Positions 12,451-25,950 of a stretch of 64,000 nt of DNA are shown here, in pieces. This DNA is from Casuarius casuarius. Taxonomy: Eukaryota > Chordata > Aves > Casuariiformes > Casuariidae. Below the pieces are notes generated by a model. The model had not been told where the DNA came from. It ran no database searches and was given only the letters and a program-made list of their open reading frames with translations. The stretch is taken from positions 5,201,535-5,265,534 of the forward strand of contig PTFA01000028.1 in assembly GCA_003342895.1 (NCBI GenBank), read 5' to 3'. The translations under genes and the position numbers were made by a program. Each line of letters starts with the position of its first letter. Position 1 is the first letter of the stretch.

Positions 12451-13445
12451 TAAGCTCCTCACTGTCATGCAGTGTGCTAACAGCTTTCCTTGCCACCCTT
12501 GCAAGACAATCTTCTCTAGTTCCCCTCTCACTTTGAATCTTGAGCCTTGACTCACTGACTACAAGAGTATCACTGATTCTCTATTAATTATGACCAAGGA
12601 CAAACATTACCAAAGGGAACGATCACATCTCCAGCAGTGACTTTAATCTGCTTGATCAGTGAGGAACAGTTCTATTATTAACCTGCGATTTTTTTCCTAC
12701 AATTTTCACTGTTGAAACAGACAACTCGCACAGCAACAGTCCATGGCAGCTTGCCCATTGCATCAGGAAATACAGATTGACCTGCAAAGAAACAAACTCA
12801 CCTAATAGTGTTAGCTGTTTCTCTAAAATACGTAAGTACAAATTACATAATTTATCTTCCATTTCCTAAATGCCTTCCTAGAAAACCAACTCATTTCATT
12901 ATGAACAAAATTAAATAGATCCGAATAAATCAATAATAGCATTTATGAACAAAGAAAAAATAAGATCATATAGACCAGACATTTATTTAAACATCAGAAA
13001 TCTACTCATAATCTTACATTGCTAATCCACAAAGTCTTTCCACATCACAGGTTCAGCTGTGCACTGTGCCGACATTTACATATATTCCTGCTCACAGTTT
13101 TTACACAATACATAGCTCAGTTATGTTCTGATACAAACTGCCTAGTTCATTTGTCATTAAGAAAGTTCATCAACTCTTCAGGTGGGCTTTTCAGAACGGT
13201 TCCTTTGATTTAGACTGTAAGGCTCGGCATTTGAAAACCACAACGCTTGATGTTGATCATTGCCACCACTGGCCTCAAAGTCTGGCAGAGCACGCTCTTC
13301 TGCCAGCCTTTGACCATTTGGTTACGTCAGGACCCTAGAATCAATGGTTCAGATAAAGCATTCAAAAATCGAGACCATTTGAGAAATTATCCAAAAAGGG
13401 CTTTGCTTCAAAGCAAGTATACAATGAAAGAAAGAGTTGTAATGA
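12451..13445. other. Intronic, no gene seen
   Basis: Plain AT-rich sequence with no recognised repeat, RNA or coding signal. Confidence 0.6.
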
Positions 13446-14234
13446 ATGACATTAAAAAACAAAAATGAACAAATAAACAAACAACACCTAACCCCACCAG
13501 TCCCTCCATCCAGCCCTCCACTCCCACTGGAAAGGCTGAAGATTGAATTAGCTAAAACCCGTTTCAGCAGGTCCACACTCAGTTCATGTCACATCATCAC
13601 AGAGACTTTCTTTTGTAAGTTCACAAGACATTTTGTAGGTCATCGATACAGACCAGACTGCCAGCCTGAAATTTATAGCAATGGTGTTTTCAAAAGTGGG
13701 TATTTAGAACAAGAGAGGAAAGCAAGCCCTCCCTGGAGCAGCCGTCTCTTCCATCCCCGTGCTCGCGTGCGTCCAGCCTCCCAGAGCAGCGCGGCTCACC
13801 AACACAGTGGTGCACAGCACCTCCCTGGCAGTCAGCAGCTCCCAGGCAGCGGGGAAAGCTGCTCAACTACAGCAGGGGTTTCCCACAGCCTGCTCTCTGT
13901 CTGGTTCTTCTGCTACAACAGGACAGCTCGAGGCGGAGCAATAGTTTCAAAGAATACCTCAGAGAGAGGAGAGACTTCTGACCATGTTCTTTCCCAGACA
14001 GGCCTCCCAATTTTGGGGAAGCACAGGCAATTTCCACTTTTTACTAGATCTGAATTTGAGACTGGTCTCAACTGCTACAAGATTTATGACTCTCCTACAA
14101 CAGACTTTGTGTCTCATGATGCATGCACAAAGGGTTTATCCTACTACAGATTTGGGGGAGTGCAGCATTACATTGGCAATTCGGGACAAACATTCGCTGG
14201 TAACAGGAATGTGACCATTTACTCTGACCCATGA
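13446..14234 (+). other. Unexplained 262-codon open reading frame
   Basis: This is the longest ATG-to-stop frame in the window. It starts MTLKNKNEQ and ends NVTIYSDP. It has a Pro-rich start (PPVPPSSPPLPLE), a Ser/Gln/His-rich middle and no membrane segment or domain I recognise. A second frame is also open over 13759-13944 and 13984-14214, which points to a local shortage of stop codons rather than selection for one protein. The context is antisense within a probable LHFPL2 intron, with no promoter or splice signals noted. Most likely it is chance, or the remains of an unrecognised mobile element. Confidence 0.12.
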
Positions 14235-15189
14235 AAGGAGCTTAACTCAGGTATTCAAAAGGTTAAAGAAAACTGTCTGCTTCTTACTTGGATAACATCA
14301 CCTAGCATCTAATGACCATGAATCTTCATTCGATAAAAACTTTGTTTTCAGTTCTCATAACAAGCTCTCCCACCTCTAAAAATTCAACAGTGTTAAGGTG
14401 CAGTTCCTAAAAATCTTAGTTCTAAAGATCAGATCATTCTATAAAATGGCTAAAATAGCTAGATTGCGAATTTTAAAAGGCACAGTTTGTTTATTGCTTT
14501 AAAATACTTTTTCAGAAAGTCCTGCCCCAAATCTTTTGTACAAGAGCCAGATTGAGTGATTTCAATATTTCAGCATTTAGTTTTCTATAATTCAATAGTA
14601 TAGTACATGAACAGTATGAAGTTACAATACTAAGCCAGTTCTGGTGATGTGAACTGCCATTATTCTGCGCGTACCCAAGGAACTGCACCCGCCGAGATCG
14701 GCTGCGGCGTGCACCACTATCCGTACCTCAGCCAACTGGGGCAAGAAGCAACAACGCACCACACGAGTAACCTTAGCACTTGCCTGCTGCGGATGTCATG
14801 TAACCTTCCTGCACATTCAAACCAAGTCTCTTCTCTTTGCTTTTCCTTCTTTACAACATCAGCACTTCTCAGGGGCTGCCACCTGCCACGGGATAAACGT
14901 GTAATTCTGTGAGCAGCAAAACCACTGCTGCTTGACTTACACTGCAACTTCAGTGCCTGTGCAGACCTTTTTGGGACAAATAACAGGTTGAGTTGAGATA
15001 AGCACTGTTTCCTTAGGGAAGGTATGAGATACCCAGGCAAAAGAAGAAACATGTCTCCCAAAATCTAAGAAAATCTAGTATTTTTGAGGCCCCTATCCTC
15101 TATTCTCATCAAACGTGACTGAAATCAGACAATATTTCAGAAGATACAGACAAAATTATTAACAGACCCAGGCAGCATTACGACTCTTG

Positions 15190-15285
15190 TGTACATATGA
15201 GTGTGTGTATATATACAAATATGTATGTATACATATATACCCATATCTATGCATACACAGACACACACACACACATATATGAAAT
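15190..15285. repeat. Compound TG/TA/CA microsatellite
   Basis: The block mixes TGTGTGTA, TATATATA, TATGTATGTATAC and ACACACACACACAC units over about 95 bases. It is an imperfect simple repeat. Confidence 0.9.
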
Positions 15286-15410
15286 AAGCCTAAAATGCAA
15301 TTTACAGAGCAAATCACTTTTTTTTTTTTTTTAAACAAAATACTTAGCCCTATGTTCTCTCACTGTTGAGCAATAAAGTTATGAGACTGGTCTGAAGTGC
15401 TAGGAGAGAA

Positions 15411-15430
15411 CAAAACAAAACAAAACAAAA
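15411..15430. repeat. (CAAAA)4 short tandem repeat
   Basis: Four perfect copies of CAAAA in tandem. Confidence 0.9.
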
Positions 15431-16225
15431 CGAGACTACCTAAATGCGCAGAGGACAAAAATATGCAGGTAGAGAGCAAAAGGTCAACACTATCAGGTCA
15501 GCAGCCGGCTTCCTTTGCCTGCAGAGTTTTGTTTTGAATGCAACATTGCTTAGTATGCGGCAATGCTTTCCAGTGGCTGCTCACTGCCACCCCTTCCTGA
15601 GCTTCAGAACTTTGATACTATGTGAAATCTGGCTGTGTGACACATAGTACATGCAGTACAAAACTATAACTACAAAAAGCTTGGAAACATTTTCCCCTTA
15701 TAAAATACGTTTCTATTCTTTCAGCATAAAAGTTGAATCAGGAGATTTATTTATTTTTCATTAAAACAGAGGGAAAAAATGGGGAACACTGAAGATCTTA
15801 CCTTCTGTAAAGATAAATAATAAAAGTCATTATATAAAAGATCCAAGTTTCCTAATAGTTGAACTTCAACACAATGACCATGACCTCAAAGCACTAAGAA
15901 AGGAAAAAAAAAAGAAAAAGAAAAAAAGGGTTTCAAGTTCTGCCATCCACTCAATAAATCAAAATGGAAACAAAGCAGCTTTCATGCACATCAAGACTAT
16001 GCTGTCAACTACCATCCCAGGCTCCAAGCACTGTTGGATAAACAGCTTTTGCAATACACTCAGAAGATCATCAAGTTTGAAACCTCTTGGGCCAAAATGG
16101 CACAGGAGGCTCCTCTTTCTCATTCATATCAAAAAATATTCAATTCTACATACACGTGTAGAGAAAATGTATTAATCTGTGTTCAGTGAATGTCATCTTA
16201 GGTACATAAAAGGAAAGGGGTTATT

Positions 16226-16248
16226 TGTGTGTGTGTGTGTGCATGTGT
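16226..16248. repeat. TG dinucleotide repeat
   Basis: A TGTG run interrupted once by CA; all 23 bases alternate purine and pyrimidine. Confidence 0.85.
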
Positions 16249-16509
16249 TTAAAGAACTTTAATTCATTGTCTACAATAAAAGTTGACAGATCAGTTTTGT
16301 GTTTTAATATAGAATAGATTCTAAAAACACATTGGTTGGCTACATTTTGTTTTGAGCTAGTTTTGCAATCATTTTACTTTCTGCTTTGGGGTAAGATAGA
16401 ACTTTTGAGGTTTAAAAAAAAAGCAATGGGATAAGTAAAATACAAGGGCCTTTTCACTGGAAAATTAAAAAGAAAAAAAAAAACAAGTTGAACCAACCCT
16501 TTTGGGTCT

Positions 16510-17340
16510 TTGCTCTTGGAATCACTTCTGCCTGTGTATCCTCTAGGCTGCCAAGATGACCTAGGAGTAAGAGTAGAAGCTCTCAAGGCTTGTCTGAGGA
16601 GCCTGGTCTGTTTTGCAGCACCACCAGAATATGCTACAAGATCTAACTGGACTGACTCACTCCTTCGGATAATGATCTCATCTGAACTGAAGCTGTGAAA
16701 ATATCAAGTGACTTGAGATGACACAACCGCTGTTGCAAAATTCTTTTGCAGCTCTCCTAGAGAGAGGGCTTTGCTGGATGGCAGAGATGAGTCGTAAAGT
16801 AGATACCCCTGGTGATCTGCCCAGACCCCTGGCCTGGTGCAAGCGGGCAGCTAGGTCAGAACTGTTGTCAGTGCTGCAGGGGTCCCTCTGCAGCAGGACA
16901 TCCTCTTTCAGCTGCTTTTCATGCCCCACACCCCTTAATGGTCCTCCTGTGAAGCACTAAAGTACTCTGCCCTTGCAGGGCTGAGATCCGCCTCAATTCC
17001 TTGCCTGTGTATTTGGGGCAATGCTCTGAGGACCAGGCTTTGGTAGCAAAGCTATTGCCACTGGCTTCACTGCTGGCATCTCTATTGCTAGTGGTGCCTG
17101 CTTTGGTACTGAGTCTTTTCATAGCAATACTTCAAAATGCTGCCTGGGAAGCTCTGGAGCTCTCAGAGAGCACCAGAGAAGACAGCTTGTCTTCTACCAA
17201 AATTCACATGCTTGCCTCCTTTGGACTGAAAGACATCTCCATAGATTGCGGAAGGAGATGAACTGCAATGGTGCTCCTTGGTGTTCACGGTGTCTATCAG
17301 CGACCACAAGAACACCCACATCTGTTTACTGTATGGGTTT
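16510..17340 (-). pseudogene. Candidate old pseudogene or decayed exon, unidentified
   Basis: On the minus strand several open segments in different frames follow one another and look protein-like. They run from IDTVNTKEHHCSSSPSAIYG, to TTSNRDASSEASGNSFATKA (within a frame from 17122 to 16919), to a frame at 16929-16678 with SDLAARLHQARGLG, to RRSESVQLDLVAYSGG followed by ASTLTPRSSWQPRGYT near 16650-16520. All are rich in Ser, Arg and Lys, as in disordered scaffold proteins. The chain needs several frameshifts and carries at least one in-frame stop. I do not recognise the parent. There is no clear poly(A) tail downstream, so retrocopy status is unproven. The alternative is chance frames in a GC-richer patch. 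Confidence 0.25.
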
Positions 17341-17399
17341 ATCCTTTTTCACTGGAACTAAAATCTGCTACCCTATACAGGGAAGGCCATATAACTGGC

Positions 17400-20300
17400 A
17401 GCAGGAACTATATATATATCAGTATTAACTCCAGGTAAGTTAACATAAAAATATCAGAAAAACCATAAAGCATTTTGAAAAGTTTGTGAAGATCCTATTG
17501 ATCTAGGACACTGCTGAAATTTGGACTTCTAACTGTGGTTTAGAACAAGGAGCTGCGGAGTGTTGCAGCAATGTTTCTCTTGATGCCCATGCGCTGGAGC
17601 CAGATGCTGCTTACAGCACACATGCAGCCCTGATTTTCTTTGCTATTCCACAGACACTGTGTGTGTGAGGGTTTAACAGCAGTTGAAAATGGAATGAAAT
17701 ATGCTGCAAGAAGAACAATAATACATTAAACTCCTTTCCTCATATGTGGAAAACCTTTTGTGTACCAGATTTTGTTTTCTTTATGAGCTGTTACCATAAG
17801 ATTGTATGAAAAGGTACTTGGGAAGCTGGTTGGTTAGTTTGTAGAAAAAGCAAAAAACATGACAGGTTAGGTTATACTAGGCATGTGTGTCTGAAATGTA
17901 AAACTAACATGGTGGTCACACTTATACCTAGTAAAAACAACCCTCTCCCTTATTTTCAAATCAATATTTATGTTTAAGGTTTTTTTTCTTTTCTTTTTTT
18001 CTTTTTTTTTTACAGGAAGCCATAAAAAGAAACAATAAGCAGAAAGTACTTAAACCACAAGCGAATGCAAGGAAGAGATAAGGTGAAATGCTAAAAATAA
18101 ACCTGGAGCAGTTGCAAGTGTGGTGAGGAAGGAAAGTAACAGTGAAACATTCAAGTCTTTATGCAAATATGGTTAAAAAAAGAAAATAAAAAAGAAATAG
18201 GAATCAGCTGGTGAGAGGAAGAGAGTGGTGGAACAAAGCTCACTCCTGGAAGGCAGACACAAACGGTTACAATAACCTGTGCAGGAAAGCTGGAGACCTG
18301 AGAGAAGGTCAAAGAGCTACTACTGTGTTCAAAGGACAGGGGAGGAGTGTGGTAACGCGAAGAGGAACGGCCAAGGTGGAGCCCCTTCGGCTGCCCCCGT
18401 GGCGACGGGCTCACTCGGGCAGGGTCCCAGGGCCTGGCTGCCGAGGACCAGCGCAGTGCTCTGCTCTGGCCCTGAACGGCTCTTCCTGGGCTACAGATAA
18501 CTGCACGGCGCCCATGTCCCTGCCTGTTCCCCAGCCCACCCCCTGGTAGGCACGCTAGCAGTTTTTCCATTGCCCAAGGTTTCTCCCTGTTTTCCAGGAG
18601 TTGAGACCAGCCCACTGTCCGACATGCTGTCCCGCAGCACACAGAGGCCAACCATCCCTGAGCCGCAAGGATTCGACCACGAAAGCAGAGGTGTGGACAG
18701 GGGGGTTAAGTCTTAATAATAACCTGAGAATAAAAGACGTAAGGTTTGCAGGGAGAAACTTGCAAGTAAGTGGCAGAATAAATGAGCAGTTGCTGAGGAC
18801 ACAGAAGAGTCAAAAAGGCATGAAAAGTTACAAAAAAGCCCCCACAAACCCTAAGTGCTTTATACCACTAATCAGTACAAGATATGAAAAAATAGAAGTT
18901 TCCCGATACAAATGTTAAATGATGATCCAGGAAAGTGACACTGGATTTTACAGGAAGCTGTAGATAAACAGCAGCTGATTGAACTGTATACAAAAGAATG
19001 GTCAGTGATGGCTTGAATTTTGAAAACTCTTGAGGGATTTGTTAAAAAAAAAAAAAACACAATAGTATAGAGGACTGGGACTTATCAAACATAGCACTAA
19101 CCTTTGAACATGGAAGAATGTATGGCTGGGGTGCGTGTGTGTGTGAATCAGTCCAGCCTCGGCTAAGACCAAGAAATAGCACAGCTATGAACTTTTGCAG
19201 AGGAATTCAAGGTGAAAAATAGCCTACAAAAAAACCTCTTCATCTTATTAAGAACATGAGATTATGGAAACAAGCCTGATCTTTCCATAGTGTGTTCCCT
19301 CAGAATAACAGGCTAAAATCCAGAGCTTAAATTGTTTCTTTAGGAGGAAAAGATCAAGAAAGGTCTTGAGACAAGCAGACAGCTATCCTTCCATGCATTT
19401 TAAACTGTATTTTGTCTTCAGAAAATACAAGTGCACTGAAGAACACTGCTAAATACAACTTGTCTTAGACTTCACTTGCTAAATGCCATTATCAGATCCC
19501 AAACAATCCCGTTTCCTGAGGACAGACTACCATTTAGACACTCATAACTGAGGGAAGAAGTATTCAGGACTTCAATACAGTTGTTATGATTCATAGAAGT
19601 TTTACCTAATACTGCAGTCATGTCCTTATGATCATTATGTGAGCAAATATAAATACTGCTTAGAAGCTGAAAATGATCTAAACTTGATTTTGAAACAGTT
19701 CAAAAATAACTGTTTAGTAGCACAATACTGAGAAAAACAATGATGACTTTCACATTTCTCTTCTGCTTTCTGAGACAGCAAAGGAAAAGGTCAACCATTA
19801 CTCCAGATTTGTTGTACTGCTGTACTGAACTAAAGTGGTAGTTAATCACTCAGGAACAAGTGATGTCTTCGCAAGAAAAGGCATGGAAACAATTAACAAA
19901 GAAAACCTTGCCTTGCCTTTCCCCCCTCTCCCTCTGTAGACAGAAGGCATATTTGCCTTGATAGTAGAACAACAGGGGACACTACAGTACTTCATCTACT
20001 CCACCATTTCTTAAAAGCACCTATGCTGACTTTAAAAACACACTTAGTTCCTTGTGTTAGTTAGCATATAAAGAACATACGTTTTAAAAACTATCGCCTG
20101 TATTTTGCTCAGGAAAGCAAAGCATTAGCGTAGAGCAAATTTTTATGTCAGACAATAATACTACACATTCATCTAATTTAATTCAAAGTTATGCTCCAAC
20201 ACAGTATGTTGAGGAGGCAAATGTATTCCAGCCCTGATCGTGTTGCACATGCTGTCTAATAAATACACTGCAAAAACCAGACGGAGAGAAAATAGAGAAG

Positions 20301-21980
20301 GACCCTGACACACATCCCCTTTTTTTCAGGCATGAAAGCAAGAAATTAAACCCCACTTGATTCCAGCAGCAAAATCCAAGCAATACTCACTGTCATTTTT
20401 TGTTTGTTTTGCTTTATTTTAGAAAGGTTTGCCAGATATATTCTACTGTAACTTGTACTGAATAACATTATTTAGCTCCCCGGGAAATATAATTGTAGCT
20501 TAAAGCACAAAACTAATACAGACTATGAGGATGATCTTTCAACTCGTAAAACGCTTCCATGTACCCACTACAATATTAAGACAAATCCCTTTTGTTAGTG
20601 ACATTGTTTGATTTTGTTACCCAGAAGAAATTAATGCACAATATGAAGGCTGCAGACATATCAGACTTCTCAACCAAAAGCAAAACTTTTAAAACTGGAA
20701 ATAAGGTTGCATAGATTTCTCCTGAGCAGAAAGATTTCACAGAATATATTTAGAAATGCTCAGTATAATTTGAAAAAAAATGTAACTTCATAGCCAACAT
20801 TTTATGAACTCATCATTTCCATAAGACTTGCCTTGCTATTTGATCACAGGAATACAAGCTTCTTTTGAGAATTAACATGCATCTACAAATGTAATCTTAG
20901 AAACAAAACAACAAACTGACTCAGTTACTATGTTTTCACTTAGATCGTCTGGTATTCAGGAAGCTAGGCTCTGATTAGTAATCATTGAGAAAGCCCTTGC
21001 AACGATGGACTGACCTTTTAAAAGTTCAGAAGAATAAACACGTATCATGAAATCACTGGAACACAGCTTCTTAAAGAAAACAGGTAATGGAGAAATTTAG
21101 TTTGGGTGAATGTTTCCCTATGTGCCAGTCACATCCTGATTTTAATGTCTGCAACATCACAAAAGACTGAGCACCACCCCTCTCTAAAAACCACGAATGC
21201 TCGTCTTTCACTTCACAGTTTAAGCAGATGCTTACACTATATTAACATTGCCCATATATAACACTACAAGACTACCTATGTTGAAATATTCTTGTGTTGT
21301 ACTAAGATATTTTGAGACGAGACAGTTGTTTCCTCAATGAGAAAGTACCAACGATTAGGAGATTTCAGAGACTTCATTCCCGAGAGAAACAGGAGTATCT
21401 GAAAAGACAATAAAAAGCGTGTTTTGGCCAAAACTGATTAAATAAAAGGTAACCCTCATGACCTCTCACTGTATGGGAGACACGTTCTTAAGTGGAGGAA
21501 CAAAAGAGGTCTCCTTACAGAAAGAGAAGGCAGTAGTTAGACATGCCTATAGGAATTAGGCATCATAAACACAATGATACATATCAAGAACTAGGACATA
21601 ACTGCCACCAATAAGACTGAATTAGGAAAAAGAAAAGTGCAGTAACAGAATACTGATGCAATTTGGAACAGCTTCCCTACTTTCTCAGCCAGGAATGGTG
21701 TATGAAAAGGAGACCATCTTTTGCTGTATATCGAGAACGTATGTCTTTGCTCAGATATGTAGGAAATTGCAGACAAACAGATCTGGAATGTCTCTGGGTG
21801 AAGAGAAAAGGAGAAGAGAACAAAACAACCCCTACCTCAAAATTGTCTCATTCTCCCATTCCCAGTCAGGAGATGACAAATGAGTTTTTGTTTTTATTTT
21901 TAAAAAAGTACTTGAAGCATCCGGAAATGGTGGTAACACAGGACATTATTCAGTTATTTGTTGAAAGAACAACATAAAAT
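17400..21980. other. Intronic, no gene seen
   Basis: It contains a pyrimidine tract (about 17977-18013) and a GC-richer patch at 18330-18560 with long but unrecognisable open frames on both strands. The remainder is AT-rich sequence without recognised features. Confidence 0.6.
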
Positions 21981-21984
21981 AGCA

Positions 21985-22425
21985 TGAAGTCAAAAAGACA
22001 ACATTCAATAAAGGCAAGGGCAACTTGCAAGAAAGAAAAAACAAATATTTAAGTACAGAGTGAAGAACAGCTAGCAGTACTACAGAAATGGATTCAAGTG
22101 TAAAAAGGGTCACAACTGAGCAGGAGTAAAAAGCCTGACAAGATGTGAAAAAAAAAAAACCAAATTAAACTGAAAACTTCTAATTCAAGAATACAGTAAT
22201 ACTATTACCAGGACACAGAAGGCAATGATCCCACTCACTTTCAGTGTTTTGCTCTACACTTTAAAAAAAGATGCAGACAAACTTGAGAGGTCAGAGGACA
22301 GTAACAAGAATGTCCAGATACCTAAAAAAAAGGGGACATGTGAAAGAAGATATAAGGAGCTCCAATTCATATGAAAGAGTAGATCTATAATAGGGTATTA
22401 ACTGAGGTAACTAATACACTTGATC
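21985..22425 (+). repeat. Degraded CR1-type LINE fragment
   Basis: The order of conserved pieces follows the 3' half of CR1 ORF2. There is AGCAGTACTACAGAAATGGA (the region before the 'late RT' block), then CACTTTAAAAAAAGATGC with AGACAAACTTGAGAGG, then AGATATAAGGAGCTCC. Many small changes and an inserted A run near 22149 show that it is old and non-functional. It is antisense to LHFPL2. Confidence 0.7.
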
Positions 22426-25400
22426 CCTAGAATCTAGTGCATTCCTAGAAACAATGCATAAACCAATGCAAAACAGAAAGATATTTTACCCAACAAACAA
22501 TTCTGGCCTTAAATATGAGGCACTAGCTAATTAGAGTCCTCTCAAAACTACAGCATTGCTGAAAGCAGCCATATGCTAACGGAATCGGGGAAAAACATGT
22601 GGGGGGGAGGGTTAGCATAAAGAATAAATTCAAAATCAATACACTGATTTTCTCTACCTTCCTCCCAGTTTCAAATTTCAGCAAGAACTACAAAACCAGC
22701 TGTAGCTGGGTTAAGCCCACATTCCTAGACAGAAGTGCAGCAAGAATTTCAGGGTGATTTGAAAAGAGTTTTCTTTCACAGTGCAATCAGTCAAACTCTA
22801 GATTCACGCCCTTCACACAGCCAGTCTACAAACTACAGAATAATACACCAACCAAATCAAAACAGGATGTGCAGGGCAGTCTGTGCGTTTCTGGAGCACC
22901 TCCTCTGAGATTCAGCTGCAAGGCACTCCAGGGCGCCCCACTGCCAGCCCAGGGGATGCAGGCACTCGGAGTGGTCCAGAAGGGATTACAAAGCTGAACT
23001 CCATACCTCGGCCTACGGCTTGGCTTCCTGAGGCATCAGCAGTCCAGAGTGGGAATCCAAAACGAGGGCTTTGTACACCATCACAACTCACAGATGTTTT
23101 CCTTGAAGTTTTAGTTATGTTAACGTAGAACGTCTCCACTTTTCACACACTAATAATTAAGGCTGCAGAAAATAACTAAAGTGTTAAAAAAATTTTACTG
23201 CCACAGTTCTTTGTTGAAGAATTTCAAGCAGGGGGAAGGGCTCCCCCTTACAGAGAAGGGGAATGAAAGTTGCAGTTCAGCCTTAAACTGCAGCACAGAT
23301 TCCCTTTATCTATCAGTACGCAAGTTCTGTCTAGTACAGAGATCGTTCAACATTTTCCACTCTTAAAATATGTTTTCATTGCTTACAATTTTGCCAAAAT
23401 AGCAGTTTGGGCTGAAACTTTCCATGCCAGATGCTTGCCTAAGGCTGAATTTTCTTGCACAAGTTTCAGCCAACATTTCAGATGTTTCAGGGAATGAAAC
23501 TACATTTTGCAGCATTAAAACATGCTGGTGACCTTTTCTTCAAGGAGGTCAGAGATGGTGCTTGGGAGACGACATTCCTGTCAAATTTCAAATGTACATT
23601 AGTTTGAAAGAGAAGCAATAGATGACATCTTTTATTAGATCAGCAGACATATAACGTGGAGGGGTTCACATCCACCCTGATGAGGCAGTTCTAAGCTTTT
23701 CAGAAGCTGGAGTTCAGCGACTCAAACCTTCAAAGACTGAATGCTCACTTTGCACACCGTCCCCTCGTGGCTGAGTGACCAGAACACGGAGTCACCATCC
23801 CCACAGGAAAACAGGTAATTTTGATCAGCTGTGCACCAGGACGCAACAGAGATGCAACCAGAGCTGCAGACAGGGAGTGTTGTCCCCCATGTATGTTCTT
23901 ACCACTCTGCAATGCTGTTGCTAGTGTCTAGGCTAATGCAGAGAAGGGCTAGACTGGGGGACTGTTTTGGAAGGAAATAGTCAAAGCTCCTTTAAAAAAA
24001 ACCCAAAAAACAAAAAAACCAAAAAAATCTGTTTGGAGATTGGGTGGGTAGAAGGAAATAGAGGGATAGCAGAACTGGCACTTAACAAATTAGTTGAGGT
24101 GGAAGAGGTAGGAAAAAATGGCAAACTGTACTCACTGAGAAGAAATGCTAGGTCAAGGGACAGATACGGACTGTCCAGGGGACATATCAGCAAACTAAAA
24201 GAAGAACAACGAGGTGTTAATGATAAAAGGTGAAAAACACCTAAGAGGACATGGAATTTATTTTGCACAAGCAACCTCAAATCTGACCTTTCCTTACATT
24301 TTAAGGATACTGTCAAACAGAGTTTTAAAGTTCCCGTTCCACATCTGCAATGTTACTTAAAAACATTCACGTGCACTGTTGTGAAGAAAGAAGGAAATCA
24401 GCTGCCATACTGAGCCAGTCCAGCAGAGAAGCCCTGCAGGCCAGTACTGACCCCCTTCTCTCCATTCCTGGCTAAAATTCCTCTCCAGTTTCCTTGATGG
24501 TTCTGGTGGCCATTAGATCCCTCCACGGGTTGATTCAACTCACAAATGCAGCAAAAAATTAATTCAGAAAGCGGGAGGAAAAAATCCCCACAAAACCACC
24601 ACACACACATCTTTCTAAGGCAGCAAGTTGAACGGGCTCCCAGAGAAGGGGAGAAGCAGCCCAGCTGGCAGCAGGAAGGGGCAGGACCACACAGCAGGGA
24701 GTGGGGGGAGAAGACCACCCCCTTCATTTTGGATAATGGCCTTCAGCATCATAAGTTGAAGGATATTTATTACAAAAATTACAGCATGACATATCAAAGC
24801 CTTAAAGAAAATGCTTTTGGCTTACCTAAAGCAAAGCTATTATCTCTGTTTATAGACAAGCAACATTTAACAGAAATCACTAAAACCTCCCCACAGACTA
24901 TGGCCCCTAGAAACAGAAACTTTTACCAGAAAATCTGACAAGACTATCAATATTTCTGTGTTCGGTGTCACAACTCCAGAGTCATCCACTGAAATTATTT
25001 CACTTTGGCGATGTTACAGTGACTCAGGTGGCTGTGCAGTATACTCCCTACAAAGAGCTCAGCTTTATTGTTTATCTCATATCTATGCTGTTTAAAAACA
25101 ATATAGTTTTATTTAGTCTCTCTGATTTTTCTGTAGTTCAGCCACAGTGGCCAAAACGTACCCAGTGGACACCCCACCCACTGAGAGTTTTAAACTGAAA
25201 AAAAATCCTTCTGTTCTTTAAAAAAAAAAAAAGAAATCTTCCTCCTATATCCATGTTACAATTCAGTTTGTATTTAGACACTGCATTCCAGGCAAAATTT
25301 TGAAGAGTCTTTTATACCAATTTTTTCCCCTAAACAATAGCTTACCACCCCCACCCCTCAACCCCGGAAATTCTCACAAAAATACACTTTCATACCAGCT

Positions 25401-25845
25401 CAGAAAAAGGCCAGTGATCCAACATCCAGTTGTGGCACTTGCATTGGAAAATAACAGCAGTCGGACGGTCAGAGAAAAAGCACCTCCGGTGCTAGAGAAA
25501 CAGTCTAATATTCGTTCAGCTGTAACACAGAGCAGGAGGGCAGCTGGGACCGGTGCTGCTGGCCCCTGTACCGGCATACCACAACCTCACAGGCCTCCCA
25601 GCCCAAAGACAGAAACTACCCAGGTCTGGGTGGCAGAGAAACCCAGGGCTGGCCGAGACCTTCCTAAGTTTCAGGGAGATCTGGTGAGGGCACATTCACA
25701 CTGTCAGCTTGGTCCCAGCTCACTGAAACCAGCCAAAAGATACTTGCTGATGCCAGATCCTGCTCTTGGATGAGCCCTGTTAAGTGTTTACATCAGTCCA
25801 GTTGCAGACTAGCTGTATGCAGTATGTTCACTCCTGTTGGATATT
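22426..25845. other. Intronic, no gene seen
   Basis: It contains a G-rich GTGGGGGGGAGGG stretch near 22600-22612, an A-rich run near 23993-24027 and an A run near 25219-25231. Open frames of 110-157 codons (24546-24938 plus, 25300-25773 plus, 23981-24316 minus) match no family I know. Confidence 0.6.
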
Positions 25846-25950
25846 GCAAAGGGGGGTCGAGGGGTGTTAAGATAACTTGTTTGCAAACTGCTTTGAGATC
25901 CTTGGATCTAATATTAAAGTGCAAGGATGTTAATCATAAATGTGGATCTA
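25846..25950 (+). repeat. Possible MIR-like SINE 3' end
   Basis: The sequence AACTGCTTTGAGATCCTTGG followed by AAAGTGCAAGGATG resembles the conserved 3' region of MIR-type SINEs (GCTTTGAGATCC then a short AT-rich end). The 5' part is too diverged to outline. Confidence 0.45.

Larger units (their letters stand above)
14235..16509. other. Intronic, simple repeats, no gene seen
   Basis: It holds a TG/TA/CA microsatellite block (15190-15285), a T run near 15319-15332, a (CAAAA)4 repeat (15411-15430), A-rich runs near 15902-15930 and a short TG repeat (16226-16248). No coding signal is recognised. Confidence 0.6.

Noticed and set aside
18151..18651. 166-codon minus frame and opposite frames in the GC-rich patch at 18.3-18.6 kb
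   Set aside because: Frames overlap on both strands, lack domains and coincide with a rise in GC.
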